Assembly: GCA_963070105.1 (NCBI GenBank)
Contig: OY718805.1
Coordinates: forward strand, 5,080,001 to 5,144,000
DNA from: Litomosoides sigmodontis
Taxonomy: Eukaryota > Nematoda > Chromadorea > Rhabditida > Onchocercidae
Reading direction: 5' to 3'
DNA length: 64,000 bases
This document shows, one piece after another, positions 25,711 to 39,623 of the stretch. Positions within the stretch are counted from its first letter, which is position 1, and the number at the start of each line of letters is the position of its first letter. The notes beneath the pieces are model-generated. The model did no database searches. It was not told the DNA's origin and saw only the letters and a list, made by a program, of their open reading frames with translations. The position numbers and the translations under genes were made by a program.

Positions 25711-27971
25711 TAATCATTCTATCTCCTCTCCTCTCGTCAACTGCGCTCGACGGGTCCTCAAATCGTCGGTTGATCCTTCTATACTCATCCATCCATCCAA
25801 CAGTGGGTCTTTGAACTCTTCAGAAATGCATGAAATGAAATTTGGTAGGACTACTAGCACTCGCACAGTTCTCTATAACTCTCCCTCTTTATGTCATTGA
25901 ATTGAAAAGTTCTCTATTCATCTATTCTTCCTTAATTAAACTAATTTAAGAGTCAAATGCTCAATCAGTACAAATTTAGTGCGAAAGGCTAAAAAAAACG
26001 TTGAGATAAAATTTTTTTAATTGGTAATAAAGATTGAGAAGACTTGTGAAATTGGGAAGAGTTGATAGCATTTGAAATGATACAATCTCTCGCACTTTTT
26101 TTTTGCAATAATTTAAAGATTTTTCGCGCCTGTTTTTCATAATTGTTGGTTGCTTACAATAGTAGCTTCTTATCAGTTAGGAACTGATAAAAAGACTTCT
26201 GATAACATCTGAGGAGGCTTGGGTGGTGGGAACCTAATTCTCATTTCCACACTGCTCAGGTGGGGTTTTGCTCGTTGTCAGAAGGATGAAATGAAAGGAA
26301 TGGCCAGCAACGCCAGTGAAAATTGAGCTCGAAATCTTTTGAACAGAGAACACAAAAGAATGGAAAAAATACGCCAAAGGAAAATGTGAGTCAACAATTA
26401 CCGAAGAAGCTTATCAATCTGTTAGGAGGAAAAAAACGGAAAGGTGTGATTCATTTATCTCAGATTACCCTCATTTCGGATCCGGTAAATAAGATTATCT
26501 TACTTTAACAGACTTATTGCTTTGAGAATGAATGTTCTGGATCGTACTTCTCTTGCCCAACTGATGAAAGCAACGATGAAAGCAATATGAAGCCTTTTGA
26601 ATTATGTTTAGGTTTTTGAAAACTAAGCTGTCGTAATTTATTAACCATTTCCTATCTGTTAAATTGTTCAGTAAGCGTTTATATAAAAGTGAATTTTTCA
26701 CACTTCATATCAGTTATCGGAACAGGTCGCAATTTTCATTTAGCACATTTTCTTTTTTTCTTAAAAATTTCAAAGATTTTTTTCTACTGTTTCAACTCCC
26801 ATTTAAATTTAGAGGGAATAATTCCTTCCAAAACTCGTTTTCATTTGCAATTCGTTAATTCAGTATCAACTAAAATCATAAAAATTCTTTTGAAATTGGA
26901 AAACAGCAAATTTTTTTACTGTTTTCTGCGAATCACTGATAGTAATTAAATTGCGATCACTGATAATAATTATACTAATATGGGTCGACAATTGTCATAA
27001 TTAAAAGTCAACTGAACGAAAAATTTACAGTAATTTGCAAGTTTAAAATGTGCCAAATGAAGGTACTGAGATTAAGGGACCTTGAAAGTGGCAGATGTGA
27101 TAACGATATTGCCGATAATTGCGATCATACGAAAGCATTGAACTAAATTGCCAAGTGTACATGAACATGGTGCCTTTGATAAAGAGGGAAATCGCTACAA
27201 GATGTTACCGTTCTAATTTACAGTACCCGTATTTTCAATATTGTTAATTGATAGGCCTGTAAGGGTTAGCTGAAACAAATGAATAATTTTAAAGATTTCC
27301 CTTAGTATTATCGGTTCTAACATTGTTGGTGCTTCACGTCGTTCTTTGATGCATCTTCGACACTCTTACTTGTCGTTACAATGTGAAAACTTTTTCGCTT
27401 GAAGCGCTACATTTTCTGTTGTTTAATTTTATGGCATTTAATTAACTATTAAAATAATTGAATTGAAAATCGACCACTACGTTTTTAAATTTTCACTGAA
27501 ACAAACTGATAAGTTGCAAGTCGAGCAAGAATTTTCAAGGAAATTTCAAGCACTGAACAATGCTTTGGAAATGTTAGGGAGCGCAGCACACCGAATGGTT
27601 CACTCGTTCAGTTTCTTCTCCACAAAGCACCTCCTATTGGTCTTCTTCGATTGAATTTGAGTGAAGTGTATTCAATTGTCCATTTCGAGTTGAAGAACTC
27701 GTTCCCTGAAATTAAATTCCACTCTTTAGATTAGCTGGAACATTCTTTAGCGACCCATTCAACAGAGAATTTCTTGGCACTCATCTGCTCCCGTCTAGTT
27801 ATCTTTTTTCCATTTCTCGAAAAGCGCTCTTTCGGTCAAACCTTCTGACCACATCGATAGATGTCAACTCAGTCACATATAGGTCATCACGTCAAAGATA
27901 TGCACTGTATTTCTTTTACAATCACCTGTTAGTGAGTGTTGTTATTATTTATACATTATTACTATCATTAC

Positions 27972-28006
<35 letters not shown>
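27972..28006. repeat. (ATT)n microsatellite
   Basis: About 35 nt of pure TAT/ATT triplets, preceded by degenerate copies. Confidence 0.95.
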
Positions 28007-28714
28007 GAATGAATGCATCGTTCTTTTCCCTTGCAGGTAATTCTATGTCTTTTGCATTTTCGACGTTTATAGAAATTACAAGGCGATTTGAACTTCAATA
28101 AAGTAAAATTTCATTTCTTACTGAAATGAACCAAAACTTCATCTCTCCTTCGTTCATTCATTCAAAACTTTTGCGAGTGGGAAGTATGGACAAAGGTTAC
28201 CTACTCATCGATTCCTAACTTCCGTCATTCATATTTTTCATACATTCCAATTTTTAATATGTAAACATTCCAATAAAATTGAATTACAATTGATATTAAT
28301 TTCAAAATGTCAGCCACTACTCCCATTTTCAATTTCTAGCGACCCTCTGTTGAATTGCTCTTTAAGCTTAGATTGAATTATTGGAAGTTTCAAATTCATT
28401 CCCACATATCTTATCATTGTTATCAGCTCACATCGTCCATCTCATCAAAGTCCTATAAAGTTTTTATGCTATGCTCGACCTTTGACCTCGATAAAACGTC
28501 TTACATTTTTTAACGTAACAGTTCAAGTCAATTTCATTTCACACTCAACCAATCCTCACCGTTCTTCCGTAAAAGTATTTTATAAACAAAATAATTATCC
28601 ATTCCTCGCTGTACACATTTAAATTTTATGGTAAAATTTTATGCAAATATGGTGTGCGTTACGCAATTCACACTATTTGTATTGCTTAAACAAACAATTT
28701 AAAATAAAATGATT

Positions 28715-28751
28715 ATGTGTGTGTGTCTGTCTGTCTGTCTGTGTCCGTATC

Positions 28752-28782
<31 letters not shown>

Positions 28783-28794
28783 ATGGGTGTGTGT
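28715..28794. repeat. (TG)n / (CTGT)n microsatellite
   Basis: Alternating TG blocks broken by CTGT and GGGT variants over about 80 nt. Confidence 0.95.
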
Positions 28795-31700
28795 TAGGCC
28801 ATGAAGTAGTAGCTCATTACTTTTCCAAAGCTTTTTCAAACGACCTCTTGAAAGCAGTTGCCAATTTTTTTATAAAATTAAAAAATGAAAGTTTCCAAGT
28901 TTTGTTGAAATCATATCAAACCATTCCGTTTCAAAAAACTGAAATTTTTCATGCAATCATCGCTATTTGTGTTTGAAGAATGAGCGTGCAACCAAATTTC
29001 ATTACAACCAAAATTGTTTTAGACAAATTACTTTCGTTTTTTCGGAAGGAATCAATTCGTTGAATTATATTAATTTAAGGGAAAAGATTTATGCTAATAA
29101 TAGTAAAAAATATCTATAAAATTTTACAAACAATAATATTCATAAAATTTTGCATACATTACTATTTGTTTTTTATTTCATCGAAAAATTTTTAAATTAT
29201 TTGCCTAACAGTGCACTAATCATAAATTTTAACTAAATTTTCAGCAGTACAAAAGTTTAAAATTCATCGAAATTAATACATTCAAAATAATGGTTTTTAT
29301 TTCAATACTGCAAAAATACTCGTCTGTAATTCAAATATCACATTCCACGTGAATTAGTTACTTTTCACAGTTCAAGCTGAGAATTTGCCATATTAAATCT
29401 TCACGTGGAAATGCTTCTCAGTTCTTGTAGTAGAAAAATAGCAATAAGAACAGCGCTCACAAAAGTCATTGCTTTTCTTTTTATAAAATCTATTTAACAT
29501 GCAGTGAAATGTTCACAGCAGGTATTGATGACGACGAGGACGATTAGATGGCGTGTTTTACGTAAAAATTATGTGCTAAAAAACCATTGGTATGAAACCT
29601 TAGCGTATGCAGTGAACTGAAATCACTAAAAGATTGAGGGAGAATTAATCAAAAATTCATTTGTAAATATTGCGTAGTTCATAAAGTTAATACTTTCATA
29701 AATTTGAAATAATAATTTATTGGAAAGTATGCACTCTTTTGGTGAAATATTTAATTTAAAGTTTTTTGCAACTCCAAATTCTTCTCATTTTCCACATCAA
29801 ATGGATGATTTCCTCTGAAAATAAGAAATGAATGAGTGCGGCAGAAATGACAGTCTCTTCCTTTCACAGTATTTTTTCAAATTTACGAATTAGTTAGTTA
29901 CTTTAGCTATTTGCATTTTTCGTTTTTGAAAAGGTCGCTTAATTACTTAGCGCTGCCTTGTTTTGCAAAAATTTTTTGTTAAACTTTTGAATTGTTCTAG
30001 CTTTGTTTGTGCATCCTTAATTGAATTTATAAGCAAAAAAAGCTGTCTTTGAAGTACAAAAGTTTTTTTAGCTCTAAAATAATGGTGTTAAATTTCCAAA
30101 AAAATAATACTTGCTTATAAATTGAAACTATTTCAAAAATTTCCCACAGTTGACAGTTTTCCAGTGTTGCGTCTCATTTTTCGGTTGGTTGATCTGTAAG
30201 CTCTCGATCTGTTGGTCACCGATCGCATTAAACAAATTGGATATTTTTTGGAATTTGCTCTTCCCATCCTTAGGATTAACCGGTCAGTAACGGCATTTTT
30301 CGTCGGCAGTATTCCACAGCTTACTCTATTTGTCGTTTAGTGTTAGTGTGCAAATTTTTGAGTCGAAGAACGTAGCAAAAAGTTTCCTTAAAGAAATCGA
30401 ATTGAGAAATGATACTCTTCCATTTTAACCTTCTCATTTCACTCCATACTTTCATTATTGAAAATCTAGTTTTGAGATTGAGAACTGAAATTCCTAGCAT
30501 TGACAAACTTCAACTAAACGGATTATTTACATAAAAAATTTTATTCTTTGAAATTTATTAGGAATAATTATGTGAAATGTTCAAATTTTAAAATCATAAA
30601 CGACCATTGTTAGTTTTATAAATATTTGATTATAGTCTTCGCAGCTTTCCTACGTCATCGTCTCTTTCTTGCGACATTTCGTCTGATCGGTTCCTGTCGA
30701 TCAGTTAACTTAGATTGCGCACTTCTCACTTTCATTTCGTCAATTCAGAGCGCATCTGTCCACTCAATGTCAGTTTGCAATCGCTTACGCTGCAAATTTC
30801 CGTCATTCTCGTTGCATCATTTTTCCCTAATTAAACGAGCAGCTGCTGGTCGTTCGTTTCTAGCTGTATCGTAGAGAAAGATGCGTTCGTTGCGAAGCTC
30901 ACTCCCACCTGCCCGCGACGAAATTTACTTTTCGGATGAGAAATTGAACAAAAAGAGCTCTTAAAAGGATTTAAATATGAAAAGTCTCCGCTTTTTACAT
31001 ATATTACAGAGTTATCTGTAAATCACAATAACTTTCGCAGATGTTTTTTGTAGTAAAAATTTTTTCAAAGTAGAAAATATTCGTGTTGCATCATCGATCA
31101 ATCAAGCCAATTAACTTATTATAAATGTTTGGGGTTAATGGTCAAAAGAAAAGCAGAGTTTCCTAGCTCATTCTAACGATGGAAGTAATGACAATTTTTT
31201 CTATAATTTTGAATAAATTTTTGAAATAATTCGTCTTTATTGGTTACTTCCATACGTAAGAAAAATAAACGCCTGCCGTGCCGTATATGATAATTAGATT
31301 AGCCATGGGTTGGTTGAAACCTTTTATGAAATTTAGTCAAATTTAAACGAAATAAAATATTTTAAAAATAAATAAGGAAAAATAAAAGATTGAAAAAAGT
31401 TAGGATAAGAATATCAGTGGTGCCCTAAAATCTTTCATCCTTGTGGAAATCATCGATGCCGAGTTTCCTGTAAATCTTTGATAAATAAATTCGTTACCAT
31501 AGTGATATTAGCTAACTACCACTGGTCATTCCTTCTCGCTCTCTGTTCACCTTTCCGTTCATTAATTTATTTACTCGATCCTTTGTCGGTTTCCCTTTGC
31601 TTGCAGATGATTGCAAAGAAAGAAAAGTATTCCCTGACTTGCTTAGTGGGTGTTGAACATATCGAAAGATTACACAACAACGATCTCCGCTTGGTACCAT

Positions 31701-33407
31701 CCCACAACGTGGGCAAGTGAAAGGAACATTCAGCCTATTTCAGTCCTATGAGGGAGGAGGACACCCACCGAAATCAAATGGACAGATGGGATGTGGAAGG
31801 GATAAGAAGGATCGGTTTACCGTTCTGTTTGCATTCAACCCAGGCCTGTCCATCTTACTGTTATTATTATTGTACGAGAGATGCGACGCTGCCTTCTGCT
31901 CAACGCTTCTTTCCCACGCTTCACCATTAATCGCTCTTCCTTTTATCTTTCGTCAAACCTTTTTTTTAACATTTGAAATTTTTGCAATTGCTTCTTGCAC
32001 AAAATGTTTTTTGCTAGCAACTCTCTTCAAAACACGAACTGCTCTTGCGTCGCGTAAATGAAATTATTTCATCAAATTTAGGAATCGTTACTATCAACGA
32101 TCATGAGCTGCTTGATATATTTCAAAGTCCGCTTAGTGCTCGTGTAGAAGAGAAGAAGCACTTAAACTACCGGAGGTCATAGGCCGAGCAAGCGATCTCT
32201 TTAATTTCCCTGCTCCATTCACTGTGACAGCATTAAAATTTGATATTTTCATTTCTCAGCAGAAATTCTTCATCCCTCGATTGCTTGAATATTTACTACT
32301 CTATAATTTCATTGGCATATTTTCTGTTTTCATTAATTAGCGCAGTAATTTAAATTGCTTGTAAGCAGTGATGCATAATTATAACCTGTCACACATCCCT
32401 CCTCATTTCCAATTTTCTATTTTTAGCAAATTATCGCTTTCACCAATTTCAATCTTTCTTCTTTAAATTAGAAATTGTTTATATCATTGACAGTATGTCC
32501 TTTCCCTTCATTTACTTAAAGTAACGTAAGAGTTAAATCGCTTCTAACAGTACGAGTAATGAATTATTTACTTCTCTCATTCCATCTTTTTATGGATCGA
32601 TTACATCGATATTGTGTTCCTGAATAATTGATCCGAGAAATCACTGAAGAAAACGTTTTTAAGAAGGCAAGTGTAACTTCCATGTATGAATTATTCGCCG
32701 TTATTATAAATGTGAAAAGATTGAGGTCTGAAATTCATTCTATTGAAATTTTTTTTTGAAATTTTGATATCCTTCATGGAATCAATTGATTTACCGTTCT
32801 AGCGGTAATCATTCATTGCTATTAGATGATAAACCGCACCTACCAATTAAATTATTACTAATTAAATGACATTAAATTTAGTCATTAAATGTCAGCAGAG
32901 TTACTTATTCTATTCAAATGGTAACTGTCTATTTTGCAAAAACGATGAAATATATTGAAAAACCGGATGAACTGATTGATTTCAAACGGAGATCATTATT
33001 TATTACAAACGTTCATATCATGTTAGAAGCAAGAAAAAGAGAGAGAGAGAGAAAGCAAACATGCCCTTCAGAAAAAATATAGAAAGAACATGGGATGAAA
33101 AACGAAAAATTAATTTAATTTAATTAGTGCTAGTAACGTCATAAAAAAAAGTTAATTTAATTGATCCATTTGTCAGAAATAATTCATTTGCAAAACACAA
33201 CAGATGGATGTATAAACATCGCATGCATGGAAGGATAGAAATTTCGTGGTGGATTTCAGGTTTTTCGTCATTTCAGCGGGTCCGTAGAGAAATACACAAG
33301 TGATGAACCATTTTATCGAAACCCACTTGAAATTTCTCCTCTGATGAAACCCGTTTGATGGTAAATAAATCTCCCTCCTTGCATCAAATGTCCTTTATTT
33401 TTATTCG

Positions 33408-33673
33408 TCTTCCTCCTCCTCCTCCCCCTCCTCCTCCTCCTTCTCCTCCTCCTCCTTCTCCTCCTCCTCCTCCTCCTCCTCCTTCTCCTCCTCCTTCTCC
33501 TCCTCCTTCTCCTCCTCCTCCTCCTCCTCCCCCTCCCCCTCCTCCTACCCCTCCCCCTCCTCCTCCTCCTCCTCCTCCTTCTCCTCCTCCTCCTCCTTCT
33601 CCTCCTCCTTCTCCTCCTCCTTCTCCTCCTCCTTCTCCTCCTCCTTCTTTTCCTCCTCCTCCTCCTCTCCTTC
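33408..33673. repeat. Long CCT/CTT pyrimidine array
   Basis: About 266 nt of CCT and CTT triplets, all pyrimidine except one A at 33547, with internal higher-order units such as CTTCTCCTCCTC. Frames through it translate to poly-Pro or poly-Arg and are not taken as genes. Confidence 0.95.
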
Positions 33674-35064
33674 AAACTTTTTCATCGAAAGCGTATTCCG
33701 ACGTGATCAAATTCTCCTTCATCTCTCCGTGATAATGTTGCATGGCATGGCGCAATACTTCTTGCTGATTCCGCCGTCGCTGGCAAGTTTTTTTTCCTGA
33801 TAATTAAACACTGTTATTAGTGTTAAATGGATGACAACTTGGAGGAGGGCTTCTTGAGCCGTGAAGTGGACAAAGGATACGCACGCAAAGGAAAGATTGA
33901 ATAAGAAAGGTGGAGGAATGAAATAACATTTGTCATTGTTCGCGTCATATCAGTCGTCATCAGATCACTCACCTAGATTTCCTTTTCTTGTTTTGACCAG
34001 AAAATATACATATTTCTACTTACTGCCGTGCATCCCATTTATGCCCATCTTTGATGATTTAAATTATTATTCAAAGAATTTGCTGTCACATTTTATTATG
34101 CGTCATATACGTTGTGCTTTTCCTATCTTAGAATTTTCCTATCTTCGTTTCTTTTACGCAGATTGAAAGCATTTGAAATTGAAATCAGAAGAGATGAATT
34201 CAGGAAGACGTGAAGTTCGAACATAGAATGGAATTTTTCCTCCTTTCTTTTTGCACGAATGAAGCGAACACATTGCTTGAAGCATTTGCGTTGTGGAAAG
34301 TAAGAATGAAATTGGAAATACAATTTGAGTCGTTCAAATACTGAGATTTTTCATTAATTGCAAATTAAATTGTCTATTTTTCCAACTCAAAATTTAGACG
34401 TTTAAAAATGTCGTTTTCTGTTCACTCCATGGAGCTTTATATTTTCATTCTCATTACTTCTTAAGAAGGAATTGCAAACTTGTTTTAGACCGGTTGTTTA
34501 GTGTTTTTTGTTATCTTCCCTTTTTCTCTTTCCAACCTTTCTCACTTAATTTCTGACCCCTTTTGCAATATTTTTTGAAATTTTACCGCTCAACGACTCA
34601 ACAGCTGGAAATGAAAGAAATCTCACGCTAGGCTTACAGACCGGTGGCTTATTCTTTTTCGTTTCTATTTTTGTTGAACTTTTTCATCGAGTTTTCGAAA
34701 TTGGCGGAGTACCTCCAATAAAACTTAAAAAGAAAACACTTTAAAAATATGTTATTAGGGAAGGGGAGAACCTAACAGTGAACGAAACGACGAAGTTCAT
34801 TTGCCTTCTATTATCGCTTGAACTGTTAAGCGTTCTTCCCTCTTCTCCCACGAAGTTTACTCCAAGTAACCTAGTAACTCTTCTTAATGATAAGACAAAT
34901 GATAATGGAACTGATATCACGTATATGCTGATAGTCATTGCTGAGCTGATAAAGCAACTTATGAATAAGTGGCTAGTCAAATTGCGTGTCTTAAACGCGT
35001 GGCTTTGCACGCAAGAAATTTTGCGCGCAAGAAAGAATGATCGATTAAAAATTCAATGCTGCGC

Positions 35065-35076
35065 TAAAAATTACAG
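35065..35076 (+). promoter_or_regulatory. Isolated splice acceptor before a start codon
   Basis: AAAATTACAG ends 13 nt before the ATG at 35090 with no clear donor upstream, as expected for spliced-leader trans-splicing. It could also be an ordinary acceptor for a missed 5' exon. Confidence 0.4.
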
Positions 35077-35089
35077 GGAGAGATATAAA

Positions 35090-38000
35090 ATGGACGATAA
35101 TTTGGCGGATTATCGACGATTTTGCGCCAATCGTTTGAAACGTTTGGAGCGCTGCAAAAAGACGAAAAGTTTTTGTAATTTGGACGATGAGATTCCTCAT
35201 CAGTTTGCCAGCGCTGGTTCGGCCGGCCTTATGCTGAGGGAATCGGAAGCTCTTCCATCTAACGATGGTCACTTAGCATATTCCAGGTGCTCCGAAAATG
35301 TTGCACTTTCTCCTGCTAAATCAGCGACAGTCGCTTTTTGTGCAGGAACAAGCACATTTTGTCCCAAATCAAATATCCCTTCTACAACAGATACCGCCCA
35401 TTCCGGATCTCCGGGAGTTTTTACCGCAAATGACATAACAGAGGTGAATCGACCCTCATTAATCGCTAATTCTTGGCTCCAAAGCAGTCGGCAGTACTTT
35501 CCGGTAGTAATTAACTTTGCGCAAGGTGATAGCAGATCTAACAACAAGTCTCACTTACCGCCAACCTCACGCGAATCTTTCATTACTGCCTCAACAACTT
35601 GCGCATCTCAATCCTCAACATCGACACCAAAGAAGCCGGGAACAGAGACACGGATTGGTGTTAGCGGTGCTAAAAATTATGTTGATTGTGGTCAAAGCGC
35701 ACAAAGAAATTTCGACCTCTTACGTGAAAAAATGGTAAAATTCACATTATTTCTTGATTCTAAACATTTTTTGAATTTCTCTATTAGTGTTGACAAAATG
35801 AAATTTCACCTTTTGGTGATAATTTTGTTGAGAGGCATTTATAAAGAATTTTTTTTTAATTAAAGTAATAAGCTGAAGAAACTGTTTGCAAACGTTCAAA
35901 TTCCTAGCAACGCATTTGATTAAGTTTCCAATCCTAAGGAATTTGCGAGAAGCTTAAAGTTGAAGCACTTAAAAAAAATATGATAGCTTTTGCGTTTTTG
36001 AACATTGGCTTTTTTCATTCACGCGAATATCTATCTATCTTTAAATTGCTCTACAATTATTATATGCGAGGCGCAGTTGTGTTTATGATTGTCAATTTTC
36101 AGCATTCCATTTCATTGGCGCTAATTTTTCATCACTTTATTTTGATTTTTTGTCGTTTTAATTCAACTCAGAAATAAGTTTTGGTAGGCGCGGTTAGCGG
36201 ACCTCCAGCAGACACACTTAAAAAAGTGTCCGAATTCATTTTTCCTAATTTTTTGTTTGACAAGAATTTAAAAAGGACTTTTACTTTTGAAAAATTGACG
36301 CATCCCTTTTGATTGAAAATAAAAAAAAGAACTTGTAGGTATAAGATGGCGAACCACTAGAAAGAAAAAAATTTTTATTTTATTAATGAATTAATTTTCC
36401 GTATGCTACAAATTTATCAGTTTGGGTGTGAAGAGAGGCACTCAAATAAAATTAATGACGTCGGGATAGAACGAATACTCTCGAACTGTTGGAAGTTACT
36501 TTTCTATCATAAATTGAGCATATTTCTTAAAATGCAAGAGATACATAAATTTGAGCGGAATTTCGTAAGAAGGAAATAATTATCCTTAAGCTCTGAATGA
36601 AGAGAGCAAGAGAGAGGGATGAAGGGAGGGAGAGGGTGACGGCAAAAGAATTTTTCTAAATCCAAATTAAATGCTATTGGAAGGTTAGCTATTTCCATTG
36701 TTTGCAGCATTTCAAAAGGCAGCTGCGCTAACTTTAGAACTTTTGCAAACCATCCGATCGCTTTAAGTTGCCTCATGAAAATTGGAGCCAAAGATGAATG
36801 TGAAATTAGAGAATGCATTTGGTAGACTTACTTTACAATTTGCTGATATGCCTTGGTCTCATAAACTTAAACTTTTGAATTGGTGTGAGTTTTTGCAGTT
36901 CGGTCTCTTTCAGTTTTACCTAGGCAATGTTTACAATTATTAATCGTTGAGGGCTTAGATAGATAGTAATGTATTCCAAGCGATGACCGTCATCTGTTCA
37001 AGGTTATCTGTCATTATTATCATAATTTACCTATTTGTGCGAAATGCAAAATGGGGAATGACCGGCTTGAAATAAGACAGGAAGTGAATTACTAGTGGAT
37101 TTTTCGATAGACTTTAGCGCTTGTTGGACTACAATAAAGGATCATTGATTGCTAAGGCTATCCGAGTAGTATTAGGACAGTTGATTGACCATATTATTTA
37201 CCAATCTTCCGCTTCCTATCAACGAGAACGAAAATGTGTCTGTCTAATCGTCTGGACATGAATTCGTTGAGATGTTTGTTTTCAAAAAAGTCTTTAACGT
37301 TTCATAAAAAAAAATTTAAATTTTTGTAAAAATTTTTACGAAACTTATAGTATTTTAATTTGAAAATACGAAAATCAAATTTTTATAAAAAAATTCAACG
37401 TGATTTCTAAAATGTTACTTTTTATTTAATAATCAACTATATCGAAATTTCACAAAATTTTCATGTGATCATTCTTCCGACATCTTAGGAGTGCGGCTGC
37501 ACTGATACCACTAGTAGTAAGAATAGAAATGCAATAAAACAGTTGAATTTTTAATTCCGAAGGGTGCGGATGAGGGATACGGAGAGAACTATGGTCTAAT
37601 TAACTTTGACTAGCACTTTTAATTTCAACGTTACTCCTTCTGCTGTAATCAATTTCCGCTGTTGAATCAGTGGAGTAATCGATGGATCTCATGGAAGGCT
37701 GCTTTGCGAGTGCAACAATAGCATGGAAGAAATGCATTTAACTTCCTTAAACCAAAACATCAAAATAACCAACCAAGGGGCATCAATTTAATGAATTTCG
37801 ATTGTATTGCTGTAAACTGTGCATTGTTTGCATGCGCCGACCTGTGTTGTTGCTGCAGAAATGGCCCCTCTCAATTTCCGGCACTGTACACATTACATTG
37901 TCGGATGCAAACATGCGCTCGAAAGTGTAAATATGAGAAGGATGATGAATTGAGTGATTTCCATTTATGCTGCTGTAGCTGATGTTACTGAAGTAGTTCA

Positions 38001-39623
38001 GGACGTATTTCAGAGGAAGGAGATCATTTGAGTTCCTCCAGGAGCGAACGTCTATTATTCCTTTTTTCCCCCTTCCTCTTTTGATCTAACTTCTTCCATT
38101 GAGCATTTGATGATGAAGACAGGGTGACAGGGATTAGCGAATATGCAAATGAAGACTGGAAAGGGACAAACACAGCAACATGGTAGAATTTAATATTTAT
38201 AGGAGCATAGCAGAAAAGGGACTGGACAAATTGAATTGAAACGCTCTTTGCTGAATTATTCATTCACCGGAAGGATTGCAAAGCGTTAAGATTCAGAAGG
38301 AAGACTGGAATTAGTAGATAATATTGCTTTAGAGAATGAACTTGCGGAAGTTCTCCTTTTCAAGTGTAAAATTCAGAATTAAAACTTTCATTTATTGATT
38401 TAAATTTATTTGATAGGATTCCCTCTCCCTTCCTCCCTCTCTCTCTTCCCGATGATAAAAAAAACTGATGAATAACGTTAGCAGACATTCCACAACGCAT
38501 TTAGGCCAATTCAAAGGAAATTTTTGTGGAGAAAATTGATGATAAGATCTGAGGGGATAAATCTGTTTGTGCTAAAATGGATGCTAATATAAAATGATTA
38601 ATTTGACCTAAATTATTTGCAGATCTCGCTGATGGAAAATGATGTTCGTCTGCTGCAACAGCTCTTAGCACTTGGAGATTCCATTCAGGAACTGAAATCC
38701 AGAAGTCAAGCAAGCCACTGTAGTCGACTGTCTTTTAATTTATTAGAGGAGGAAAATGACGACGATGAGGTTTGTGCAAGCAATCACTCCTAACCGACGA
38801 ATGTGTGAAATGAGAAAAGAGACAAGAAGCAATTGCCACAAGCTATCATTGCTATCAGCTAAAAGTTATAAATTTATTAGCGAATGAAACACATTCACAA
38901 CTTGAGCTTCTTTAAAATTAATGACCTGTAATTTTAATTTTAGGAGTGGTGGTCAAGTGATAAGATGAAAACATTTGACAGTTCCATATCAGCAGTTACG
39001 CATTTGTACGTGGATGATGAACCAAGGGAAAATCAAAACAAGCAGTACTTTTCTCGTAAAAATTCCGTCCTTCGTATACCAATTCCGCCAAGAAGTTGCA
39101 ATCGAATGTCAACAAATGAAAAATTGGTACCGTTTTCTGAGGTTTATTCTATATAATTCGACTTTTCATTTCCTTCAAATTCATCCTTTTTTTCACTAAA
39201 TCTGTGGGGAATTCATTTCGGCTTTTAAGATTACTTACGTGAATGCATTCTGAAATTCTCATCAATTTCTCTTCATCCTTTTTTTTCGTTTGAAATTTTC
39301 TTTAATTGAAAAATTTTGTGCGACGATTTCTTATTTTACATGTGTAGCACCGTCGACTGTCGCGATTGTCGCAACGCTGCGAGCAGTTGCACCAACAACA
39401 GATGGAGAATTTGTCGCAAGCCGAGAATTGTTTCACGTCGAAAAGAGACCTAACTTTTCATCCCTCGTCAAGTCCATCAGCGAAGCCGACTGCAAAACAA
39501 GCATTTGGTACCATGGACACTCGCATATCAAACGGTAGCATTGATAGCGGAATTCGAGATGAGAGTTGTAGCAGTTCTTCTGCCGGTAGTTTGAGTCCAT
39601 TTCTGAAGGAGGAGAAATCCTAA
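35090..39623 (+). CDS. LURAP1/FAM89-like adaptor protein
   Basis: Four exons, 35090-35734, 38623-38769, 38944-39141 and 39348-39623, join in phase 0 to 421 residues. The family signature spans the first junction: FDLLREKM, then RLLQQLLALGDSIQELKSR. This matches the leucine-rich helix of LURAP1 (LRAP35a) and FAM89 (LRAP25) proteins, adaptors linking MRCK kinases to MYO18A in actomyosin control. Exon 4 ends in a Ser-rich tail with SNGSIDSGIRDE. The first 200 residues are not recognised and mostly low in structure; a basic N-terminal segment, DYRRFCANRLKRL, recalls SRP68 weakly. The frame is open upstream to 34778, with earlier ATGs at 34925 and 34969; I chose 35090 for its context and the acceptor just before it. 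Intron 1 is 2.9 kb. Confidence 0.7.
37791..37982 (+). CDS. Cys-rich small ORF inside intron (doubtful)
   Basis: ATG-started frame of 63 codons inside intron 1 of the LURAP1/FAM89-like gene, same strand. It encodes 13 Cys, including CCCC and a terminal CCCS. No splice or family evidence supports it, and a chance frame is the simplest reading. No function proposed. Confidence 0.15.
   Translation: MNFDCIAVNCALFACADLCCCCRNGPSQFPALYTLHCRMQTCARKCKYEKDDELSDFHLCCCS

Larger units (their letters stand above)
24434..35064. other. 10.6-kb gene-poor region
   Basis: No exon chain, conserved motif or RNA gene could be supported on either strand. It contains a perfect hairpin (25150), a purine tract (25665), ATT and TG microsatellites (about 28 kb) and a long pyrimidine array (33408). 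It could hold distant regulatory elements or upstream exons of the LURAP1/FAM89-like gene. Confidence 0.4.

Noticed and set aside
28719..28976. Cys/Val-rich open frame
   Set aside because: Its first part is translated from the TG microsatellite; the rest has no family features.
33313..33732. Long poly-Arg and poly-Pro open frames on both strands
   Set aside because: They are translations of the CCT/CTT repeat array, with no flanking coding evidence.
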